The notes beneath the pieces were generated by a model that was not told the origin of the DNA, made no database searches, and worked only from the letters and a program-made list of their open reading frames with translations. A DNA stretch of 64,000 bases from Psococerastis gibbosa. Its lineage: Eukaryota > Arthropoda > Insecta > Psocodea > Psocidae. Positions 51,901 to 63,900 of the stretch are shown here, in pieces; position 1 is the stretch's first letter, and every line of letters begins with the position of its first letter. The DNA is taken from NCBI GenBank assembly GCA_963971405.1, contig OZ020487.1, forward strand, positions 26,893,371-26,957,370. Direction: 5' to 3'. The translations under genes and the position numbers were made by a program.

Positions 51901-54900
51901 GAAAGGCCATTTCATTTATGCACCTTATTGGCGCCCCAGTAATAAAAATCCAAGATCCTGAACTGATCCGGGCCCATCCCCCCCCCCCCCCCCAATGTTT
52001 GCAGCGTACACTATATACAATGGAGCGAGTTTTAAGGATTTTAAAATATTATGAAGTTACCTCAAATTCAGGGATGTCAGATGAACCCCCCCCCCCCCCC
52101 CCCAATCTGGGTACGGTCATGGGGACATCGAGGGATCCGAAATTTAACTATAGGAAAATTATTTAGCATGAAATTACTCATATTATCTATCTACTAATTG
52201 ATCAAATAGGAAAGCATGTTCGAGTAAACTCGGACCGGCTCTTTTAGTTTTCCCAAACACCGGTCTAAAACTCAATGTCCATTCATCGAACGAAGTCGCA
52301 GCTGCATATGGCTATGAACTGTCCAATATGGGATCCCTATAGCGACGTTGTACGGTCACGGAATTACCGCCTAACGTTATGCAAATCAGAGTGATGGTTC
52401 ATCGCCCATAAGAAAATACACACCGCTACCGGATAACGTTATGGCTCGCTCGTACACACACACACACACCGACCGGCGCAAATACTCGAAAGAGTCCCGC
52501 GCCTTAAAAAAAAAAAAAAATTACATTAAATGACTGCTAAATATTAACCACATCAATATAATTATCTTTCTCAATTAAGACACAAAGTACTTACATAGAC
52601 GAGATGATCTGGAAATCCGCTCCGACATAGGGCAATTTTGGGAATGGAGTTTTTGAATGTAAAGTGCCATTAATATTGTCTAGAGCCAAATAGTAAAGAT
52701 TTGCTTTTGAAAGTTGATTGCTACGAGGTGCAAACATTAGGGCGTCAATTTTCCAAATTTCAATGGGACAGTCTCCATTTAACTCAACAAAAAATGTGTC
52801 TTCTGAAAAATACGGTGTATGAAGAGTGTAGTGAAAATCGATATGACTGTTGTTGGGCTTTTTGTAGAGGACAACATTGGTGAACGCATTTAGGTCTGGT
52901 TGTTTTCCCCACTCTACGATCATGTTGCCTTGAATTTCTGTATTATTCACGCTCACCTTTAACATATTAAAAAGCGATTTAGCCTACATGACAGATGCAC
53001 CGACCAAGCGCCTATCTCTTTTAAATCATATAAATGTAGTAAATACAGAGAATATATATACAGGTATTATAACGCATAAGCTAATAATAGTTTAATATGT
53101 AATTCACAACAATAAATCTTCTAATTTTAGTATTGTAACACCACATAGCAGGAGAAACAAACAGGGCCTCCGTATTCAGCAAACGAAAGTAGCCTTCAAT
53201 AAAAAATCTAAGACTAAGCATTACTAACAACTAACAGTTGAAGAGGAAGCCGCAGGAGCGAAAGAGGTGGAGGATATGCAGAGAGTTGCTGCCAACCAAT
53301 CATTGAGATTGTGACCTCAGAAGAACTACACTTGAGGTATGGCAGTAACGCAGATGTTGATCACTGTTATCATTCTAATACTTTAGTGCATCAATCTAAA
53401 ATTATAGTCGAAAGTAACGAAAAAAAATGTCGTGACACAACCCAACGAGGGTCTAGACCTGAGGACTGGTAGAGCATCCTTTTCCTCTACAGATGAAGGT
53501 CAGGTACACAATAGGCTTGGGAGGATCCAGGCCAGGAGGAAAATCGACCTTTCACTTAATAGTTTGGTTCTCTGCCAATTGGACTATTCCTAACGAGTAA
53601 CGAGAGTCCCACTAAAAATGCTATGCTAAGCTGTAATAGAGGTATTTTTTAAATGAATTAATTTGTAAATTTGTTTCAGAAAAAAAATTTAGGTACTTAC
53701 TTCACCTGAAGTTCCTGCTAAAACTTTTTCAGTTAGGCTAGAGTATTGAAGCCTGTACGCCACATAATTGTAGCTATTAGTATGCCTCAACTTGCCAATA
53801 ATAGAATGAATATCTCCAGGTTCAGGCAGTTTGAGATTTAAATTCACAGCCATATCTTCTGCAGAAGGTAAACTGATAGTCAAATTTTTTCCAAACCTAC
53901 AAACAATAACAAAATAATAATATAATTGAAGAAGTTGTCGATGAAGGCGATCAATTGTTTCAATCGCTCAATTCCGCCAATAGTAGGTTCTTCAATGGTT
54001 TACATAAAAAACAGTAAACCACTAAAAAAAAGAATCCTAATACCCTGTTTAGGTAATACCTGTGTTCAATTGAGATCTCCGACTGCATGGTGTCTCGCAC
54101 AAATGCTACCAACCGCAACCATGCCACAAGAGAGCGTACCACCTTCATAATAGAGTAAAGGGTTTCACCGTGTTAATTCCGTAGATAGCTAAGTTTTCCT
54201 TTATTATAGAGAAGAGGTCGATAGTCTTACCTATAGATGTTGTCCAGCTCAAAATCTAGCCCTGTGGTAATAAATTTCAGGTTTTTATTCGGGTGTTTGA
54301 AGAATAGGTCGGCGTGCGCATGACGACTTTTTACGGCCGCTTTCTGAAAGTCACCCGCCAAATGAAGCGCCATATTTTCCGCAAGAAGCCAGGCATATTC
54401 ACAATTGACGCGGCCTTCTCCAGCATCGGCAGAAATTCCTGCCACTAATCTTGCCCCATGAGTACCAACCCTGAAATATTATATGCCAAAAAACTTAATA
54501 AGTCATGCTACAAACCCAATGAAAATACATTATCGCATTTTAAGACAACCCCCTTTTTTAAAACTCACCAATAGTTTCCGTCAAGAGACAATCCAGAGAA
54601 ACCCGAAAACTCGGAACTGGAATTTGCTGAAAGCCACCAACCAGTACTTTCATTCTGTAAACTGACTGCCCCCTCCAGATTTCGAAGTGCTGGCAATGAA
54701 GACTTCACATCAGCTATCAGGCTGGTAAGCTGGCTATTCGTTAGGCCAATGTTTGTCAGCAAAATTACTGAATCAGTCCCAATGTAAAGTCCGTACTTAA
54801 AGGAAATCTCGGAGCTGGTACGACTAGCTGCCACTTCTATAGCTACAGTTCGAACTCCTTCTGACTGAGGCTCCAACGTCACCTAAAATGGAGGAAAGGG

Positions 54901-57900
54901 TAAACAAGTAAGTCTGCGCAATGGTATCAATAGAATTAACGTTACAGGACAGCCAAAGAAGTATTTGATTTAATTCTGCCACCTCTGCAAAACTACATAC
55001 AGTATGCAATAGTGTGGATGTACGTAGCATACCTGCTGCATCAGTGACGTAGGTATATATAAAAAATATATATTTTGGGGGGCGGGGACGCAATACCAGA
55101 TCACCTCAAGCTTGTATACAAAAGGTTTGGCACACTTTACCTTAAACGTAAAGTAATGCGAAAATTTTCAAATCCAGGATATAATAACGTCAGAATAGTC
55201 GACATAGGGTAGCCTACACATAGTAACTGAAAACCTTTAAAAATTGGAAAACTTACGTTGAAACGGTAGGACATGCTCTGGGTTTCCCCAATTTTAGCTA
55301 CAACTGTGTCGACTTTGTAGTCGACATGATCAGCAGTAAGACCACCTTGTATTGTAGCTTCGTTGTCATTAACCTCAAGTAATGTTCCTTTAAACAACAA
55401 TTTTTTCATCCCTTCAATTGGACTTTCAGCCATCATGGAAAGAGCCGTTCCAAGCTTGACAGCATTCAATTTGAATTCAATGCCGGGCGAACGAAATAAT
55501 CGAGCATCGACTGTCATTTTGTCTTCACTGCAATGTGAAATAACAACAAATAGATGAGCTAAATTTTATATAAAGTTCATTTCAAAGATCCAAAAATCAA
55601 ACTTTAAAAAGGTGCTCACTCAGAAATGTTTTGAAACGCAAAACTGGCCTGCACAGATTTTATTTGTTCCCAAGGCGTCTCAATTTGACCCAGGACTTTC
55701 AAGTGGCGGTCTTGATCTTGAAGGACCATTCCTTCAGCACGATACTGAAATAGAACACCATTATACCGTAAGCCTCTGACATTGAGAATGCAATAATTTA
55801 ACAGACAATAAGTGAGCATCCATCATAACGCTGAGACTTTGTAAGAACATGGAATAAATGTATAGTTAGTTTAAATGACTTACTCTCAGTCCTTGGGCAG
55901 GTATATGAAGGGCTAAATTGAACTTCTTCTCAAGACCAGTGTAATCACGCTTTGCTTCCATTTGTATTTCTGGTAACAAATAGCGGGGAGAAGTCATCCA
56001 TGTACGTAGCCCGACCCGAAGAAAACCTTTGTCCGCCTACAAATAAAACATAAAAATGGTTGTGAACTATATTGACATGACGGGGAGACATTTTCAACGG
56101 AGCATACAAAATTTGCTGCAGTAACTTGTGGAGCATTCATAGGAATTCCGGCTTGTCGCTGTCAAGGCAGTACTAATACTGAAGATTTGTGCGGTTTCAA
56201 GTTTAATCTCAAGCCAAAATAAAATATCCAAATTTACTTTATTTCCTTTGAAACACACATTAATCTACATATGTACAAATAGTAAAGTAGTAAATAGTGT
56301 GTGTATATATAATGCGATCGAAAAGGGATGACACTACTATCAAAGAAAATTTCCAACCGTCACACAGTAGCCTTGGTGAAAACCTATTGCGTCGCAGAGT
56401 GTTCGTTATTTGTAATAAATAAGTTATTTTAAGGTTAAGGATGCTATCAGACCTCCTACATTAATATCAAAGAAAAGAAAACTATATTTATTAATTTCAC
56501 GCAACTTGGTACGAATTGGTAAAGTACTAAATCATAAATGTAGCACTAATATAATAGATGTACTTACAATCGAGGCACATTCAGCGGTAAAGAATGTTTC
56601 ATTGGCAACTATTGTAAGATTCGTCTTGGTATTTGTATCCGTCAACTCAATAAAAGTAGCGATGCGCAGTAAGTTGAGCGCTTGCCAAGGTGTATGAATT
56701 TGCAAAGTTGCGGCAATGTTGGTCAGACTGCTGCTGTCTTCGGTGTCACCCTCATTTATTTCTACTTCTCCTTTTCTGAATACCAGCAACAAACCACCCT
56801 GTATAAATAACAAAAAAATAACTTCATCTCATGCATTATGCAAAATAGAAGAAGAGAATGTTCTCAGTGGTTATGTAATGAAAGTGCCCTTGTCGTAATT
56901 ACTACAGCTTGCTTCAATGGATTAGATTATCAAGAAACAATACCTACTTGACGAGTTTTATGTAAACTAAAAACTTCAAATAAAATGCGGTAGTTAGTGA
57001 ATAAACTTACTTTTTTGGTCTCGTTATAAGATTTGACATGAATTTCAACTTCCGTATTCATTTCATCCATGGGCATAAATTCAAAATTAGCAACTGAGGT
57101 GAGATGGGAACAAACTGGGAAAGGCGTCATTAACTGTAAATCGTTTTTTAGGGTAAACATATCCTGAAAAAAACGCAACAATTAGCACAGTTAAAAATGC
57201 TATGTACAGAACTCTACAATTTAATTTTCTGTATGTCACCAAGGTGATATTTATACTCTTGGATAATAAGCTGAATTTATTACTTTAATATATGATGTAT
57301 CTGCGTTTTGCTTTGAAACCTTAATTTCACGCCTTAATCACCAGAGCAAAATATTCCCAAAAAGAAGGGCATGTACGCGCACAGTACGCGTATGCCTCCT
57401 ACAAGTTTGTGTCACAACTTCTACTTTTGTTAATAAGCTGCAGCAACATCATAGTTTAATACAAACGATAACCCACAACAGCATGGAATAAAATACCTGA
57501 AAATAGAACTCATCATAAATATAGATGATGCCAGTTGGAATAGCTAAGGTGCCCTCAATCACATTGGTGGAGCCAACTTCATCATAATCGAATTTTCCAG
57601 TGATAGTCGGATACTTATACGTGTCGAGGATAAGTGAACCCCGCCAACGCTGTGCCTCCTCTTCGTCATCGTCGATTTCTTCGGAATCTACTGGCATCTT
57701 CAGTAAAACTCTACGAAGACTTGATGTTTTTCTAGCCCAGATTACAGTAGCTCCAATCTGAAGAGAATAATAGAGATTCAACTAGTAAGTATGCCAAAAA
57801 ATTGTTATTAATGACACATACATATGTACATAATGAATACTTTCGAACAATGATATTAAAATAATACACACCTTTACACCCATTAGTCGTACCCTCAGGT

Positions 57901-60900
57901 CCACATCAAATCCATTGAGCACGATTATTTTGGCTACAAGACCGGTTTCTTCTAAACCTTCAATGGGTGTGAAAATGGTATAGCGATAGTCCAAGTCTGT
58001 CACCTCATTGTACCGCCAGGACCCTTCTGCACCAACAACCATTTCTTTAAAGCCTAGACGAACATCAATCTGGAAATCAAAGCAGGTTTAGTCAGGAAAG
58101 TGATCATAACAAGTTCTGAAACTAGGCTATTCCAAACACATAGCTAAAGCTTGGAAAAATGTGTGAATGCAACATCTGTAGTACCACTGAATATCATTGC
58201 ATTCGTCCCCAAAGTCATTAGGAACCAGCTTAGATTTAGCAAATAAGTTTTAACATCCGAACAAAGATGTTCCTGAATCCTGAACAAAATTGTTGCTACT
58301 TACCAATTCGGGTTTTCGTTTTCCAACAAAAAGAACTTTATTAAAGAATTCAAGCGGTGTAGCAAGATGGAAAAGCAAATCGAAATCTCTTGAATGATCG
58401 TAGACCAGTCGAACCTCGACACCGAGCGCACGCGCAGGCATGGTCCACATGCAAACGAGGTGCCGGTCCAGCTCTGAGTAACCCACCCGACCTGTTATCG
58501 CTGAATACTGCGAGATCGGCGTCGTTAGGTTTACCACTAACATGTTGTCTCTCATTGATGTTATATGACCTGAAAAACGTCGGAAGTACTGTAAATGTAA
58601 GAGCTACTGTATACGCTTAAAATAAAAGCAGGAATAGCTCTTAGCAGTAGGTAGTAACATAGCCTACAGTAAGTTGAAAGCATACAAGTATCCTTCGCTG
58701 TTATTAGAATAGAACATTGAAATTCCAACAACCTGTGCCTTTGAATATCGCTATAAAATTGTAAAATAAAACTCTAATGCCAGGCGAAGTCGGGAATCAA
58801 TGTCTAGCTTTATTGAGAATCGGGTCGGGTGAATCTTGGTCGAGGATTTAATCGAAACGCTTCTTAAAAGCCACATCTTCCATAAATTCAAAAAATAAAT
58901 ATAAAAATGAATGAGCCATTATTCAGTTTTTAAATTTCTAATTCCATGGCGTTAATGCGAAACAATCACCTTTGATTGTTCCAAAGTATTCGTGCCAGTC
59001 GAGGTTAAGCTCTGCTAAGCCATCCACATCAAAGTCTTCGCTGTATTTAAGCCGGCCCACGAGTAAACCCCTTCGGTAGCCTTCGTAAGGACTGACTATT
59101 GTCATGTTGCCGGATATCTCAGCAGTGCTTTCAATTTCATCGATCCTCCAACAACTTTTTACCATCACAGGTGAAGCCGTCTTGCCCTGAAATTGAATCA
59201 AAGATTTTACTTAATTTAATTGAAGCTTGGTACAAACCAAGTTTAAACTAGTCTAAGGTTTAAGAATTCATATGATTTTAGCTTTCTGGATAAATTCTGG
59301 TTAGGCGCGGTTTCCACCGACCAGCTAGGGCTAAATACAAATACGGTGACGTGGTAACAGACATTCAAGACTTAGTCGGGGTTTCTACCGACCTCGCATT
59401 GCAGAATGGAAATGACATTGACGGAAATGTTTGTTTTTCTTTTTATAGAAATCTATTAAAATGATTGTAATTAACATATCCCATGAAGCCATTTTTTTAA
59501 TTTTAGTTAGTTTGTAGTGATTTTACTCTATGATCATTGATCAATTTTAACTATGGCATGGAGTAAAACAAACATTTCTGTCAATGTCATTTGCATTTTG
59601 CAATGTGAGGTCGGTGGAAACCCTGCCTGTGTCTTGAATGTCTGCTACCACGTCACCGTATTTGTATTTAGCCCTAGCCGGTCGGTGGAAACCCCGCCTT
59701 AAAATAATGGATCTTTAAAATTTAAAAGTTGTAAATTCGACCGATAAAGGACCACATGTTCACCATATGGAGGCTTCTTTCCCCAATAAAGTTAATTATA
59801 AATTGTCGAATCAACCTAATCATCTTCCCTATAGGCGGGGTTTCCACATACATCAATGGTCAATGAGAAATATGGTTTTGACGTGGTAGCAGACATTTTT
59901 AGTATGTCTTTAATGTCTCCTAAAACGTCAATTTCATATTTCTCATTGACCATTGACGTATGTGGAAACCCCGCCTTAACGTAACTAACGAAAAGCCAAA
60001 CCAGGAACATAGCTTGTAATGGTATAAACACACAATACCTAATCTTATGGGCGAATAAACCTAATTAAAAAATTAAATATAACACCATCAGTAATTTAAA
60101 TTCAAAGATTCGTGTTTTTTTTAGGTGGGGTTCATGTACTAATAACCAATAATAAGCTGTCAATTTATTTTGAAATAGCGTCTTTATGTGTAAATTTTGG
60201 ATTAAAATGTAGATTTTTGTCTTTTCTCAGTCTTACAGATTTACAATTCAATTCAATTTATTACCAACACAAAAAATATAAGAAAGTACATGCTCTTCCG
60301 CCAGGCATTGGCTCTTTAATGCTAATGACAATACAAGTGTATCGAATTATACTATAGTATCTGATTCCAACACTGATAACAGTTAGAGCCTGCATGCTAG
60401 GACCTAGGTACATCGTAAGTCCTCTATTCTTTATCAAAGATAATGACAAAATATGTTATGAAACCCATTCAATATCGTCAAAAATTAAAAAAAAAATGAG
60501 TTTTTGAGTATTTAAGGAGTTCAGTCAAAATAGTGAAAAATAAATAAAAGTGATAAAAATTAGAGTGATGTTCCCTGCGATTCAAATATGACTGGTGGAC
60601 AGTTTGATTGGAAAGAAACGAATTATGATGCCCACCTGCCAATGCACAACTGTTTCCAAATTATTTTCATGCTGTCGATGACTGAAGGCAGCCCGTAGTG
60701 GTTTCACTTCAGGGACGGTACTAGAAAGCGATGCATTAAACGTTGCCCACAGTTCAGGCAGGTAAATCAGAACAATCCTATCGTCTCCTTGTCCAAACCC
60801 AAAATTAGTTGTATCTTCTGGATCCGGGAGAGTGTAGTCCCAAAAGACATCTATGCCAACCATTTGGTTATCTTGCCACAAAACTGAACTATTGCAGCGC

Positions 60901-63900
60901 AGAAGATTGCCTTCATTAACGAGCCTTAAAAACAAATTTAAGAAAATGTAGAATTGTACTGGTTAGTTTACTATGGTATGTAGGCTATACTGTATATATT
61001 TTGCGAACCTCATTAGATGTCTATTCTCAGACTGAGTGATGATGTAACGGCATGAAGCGGAATAAAATTAGTAAGTTATTGCTTCTTTTTTCGTCTGATG
61101 AGTGATTCACTACTGAAACTACAATTTTCAATAAACTCCTCCTGCTGGGTATGGCTTTTACTGAACTTTGCCTAACCAACTGGTTGAAACCACATAGTTG
61201 GTGGACAGAACACATTGGTAACAAGAGCATAAGTAACCCTTCGAAACTGTATTAACGCAAATTTAGACTATAAATACCTTCCAGAGACAGATGTTTTTTT
61301 CCAGCTTTCAAACGGAGTTAAAAATTGAGCTTCCACCTTCAGATCCGTTGCGTTTACATTCGTATACACTGCTTTAACAATAAAGTCAACGACTTCAGAC
61401 GGACTCCATTCTAGACGCAAACCGGAGTCAAACTTGTGCCCTGAGGTAGAAACAAATCAAAGAGTCAGGATTAACCAAAGAAGTTCCTTTAGATTGTCAA
61501 TAAAATTGAATAAACAAATACGCAGTGATAGAATATCACGTGATGGGCAATTAAACTAGTATTACTTAGCCTACGAGGCATCGTTTGAAGAACAAGCTGG
61601 AAAGGTTTTTGAACTGCAGATTCTACGCACCTGAAAACCATGCACGAGCAGAAGCTCAGCATAGAAAAATCTGCTTAAGAGTGTACAGCCCGTAGGAAAT
61701 TGGCAGCCCGAAATGTAATACTTTTTATTTTTCATTTCATTAACTAAGCATGTTATTAAAGATTTGGTTCATCAAAGTTGTAGAAGACTACTTCATGCAT
61801 CATATAATAAGGTATTTTTAGTTTTCAAAATTGGAGTTTTTTCATAAAATCGATGATACGTGAAAAGTTATTGTTCATAAAATGTTTATGAAAAAACTAC
61901 AATTTTGAAAATTAAAAATATCTTATTATATGATGCATGAAGTAGTGTTCTACAACTTTGATGAGCCAAATCTTTAATAACATGCTTAGTTAATTAAATA
62001 AGAAATAAAAAATATTAAATTTCGGGCTGCCAATTTCCTACGGGCTGTACACTCTTAAGCAGACACAGTCTTTTATGCACCAACCCAATTGCTCCAATGG
62101 CAGATTTCCCAGCTATTTTGTTACCTTGAAGTCCAAAGATGACGGAGCCGAAAAGAAGTCTCCCGGGATATGATATACTGACGTCAGCCGTATAATTGAG
62201 CGAGCGCGGCCGTAACAATCTAACTTTTCCGTGGAATCGTTGGCCAGGATCTCTATTAGCATTCCATTTCACTTCGATTGCACCTTGCTTTTCTGTCTGC
62301 GTATTCAAACCGCTTAATGTGATATGGACGTCTCTATACCTGCAAATATGTAATTAAATTATGTAGAAGTCAGTTCATTGAATTAAACTACATCCTATAA
62401 AAATCAGAATTTCAATTTGACTAGGGCTCTAAAGAAACGGGTACGTTTTGTATGGTAAGTACATGCGCTTTAAAATCAGAATTAAGCAACAAATCGTCGT
62501 CATCATCATCAATAATCTGGTCCGATTGCCTCTGACTGTTCAGCACTTCCTCGGCATCTGTCTCACTCTTCTCAGATCATCCTCAATCTGGTCTCTGTCT
62601 CTCTTGGTCTTCCCCTTCTTAGTGTCCCCTCTATTTCTTCTTCTAGCCGTTTCTGACACATCTGCAGCCATCCATTCGCTTTATGTCTGCTTACTATCTT
62701 CTCCACCAACGGTTTTTCCACCCCGAGCCCTGCTCTCATCACTTCGTTTCTAATCCTGTCCCTTCGCGTCCTCTGACGAGCTGCTGTGATGAACTTTATC
62801 TTAGCCGCTTGTGTTAAACTGTCTTGTCTGGTTGTGATCACTGTCTCCAAACTGCACGTCTTATTTGGTATAAAGTGAGTATCAAACGTTTGTATAAGCT
62901 TATTTAATATTAAAATGGCGGGTCGAGAATACCCGTTTCTTAGACAGGAGTCGTAACTTGATATGTTATATTGAATTAACCTGGCAATAGTATGAAAATA
63001 TTCGAGCAATGAAAATGAATGATACCCATATTTCTCTCTTACTTGTCTAAGTGAAGTTCCACAACTAATTGTGGATCTTTCTGAAGATTGAGCAGGCTGC
63101 CGATACTGTACAAACTATCTCTGTGTCGAACCTCTGCGTAAGCCTCAATTTCTCCAGGCCTGAAACTAGCCTGTTTCAGCGCAATACCGTATTTGTCGGT
63201 GTTTTGGTCTGCCTATAACCAAATGGAGGAATATTAGTGAATTTTACTACTATTTAGACAAATTGGGGCCCGGCGCCGCGTTTACATCTCTAAATGCTTG
63301 GTGTGGACATTTTTCTCCTTCTGTGAATAAAATTCTTCTTCAAAAACATTCGTCAATGAAATATAGCATCACAGCACTGGCAGGCACGGTTATTATTGTT
63401 GGGTAGCCTATATCGAACAAATTCACTTCGGACAAACAGCCACATAACTTAAATATATGTAACTGGAGAAACGGGGTTGAAGTAGAGAGTAAGACCCGAT
63501 TCCACCACGCTTAGAAATGTTTATGTATGGCACGCTATGCATTGGAGCATGGGGGTGCCACCAGAATTCCTCACTGAGCCATTGTTAAGCAGTATGGCGG
63601 CACTCCCTTGTTGCAATGCATAATAAAGTAAAGTAAATGTATTTCAAAAATTCCTCATAAAAACAATTTATGCATTCATCATCAAAGAAAAACTTACCGT
63701 CAGTTCAATTTTAAACTGATCTTCATCACTGATGTAGCGCCCAATTAATGTGATGTCAGCAAAACTGGGAGATTGAATGAATAATTTTAAGAAATGGCTT
63801 TTCAGAACTCCTTGTGAATTATCCGAGTATCCACCAACAGCAGTCCCGTTATGGCCACTAAACCATCTGCCATCGAGCGCCACCTAAACAGTAAATAATT

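Larger units (their letters stand above)
49826..52446. repeat. 2.6-kb interval with inverted 19-bp ends in intron 19
   Basis: GCCATAACGTTATCCGGTA at 49,826 and its inverse TACCGGATAACGTTATGGC ending 52,446. Each is accompanied by a CACACACA run and a TAACG.TAGGCGG-type motif. The inside holds tandem copies of a about 180-bp unit (50,690 and 51,143), a hAT-like element, a repeat F tail and four long C or G runs. Confidence 0.6.
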
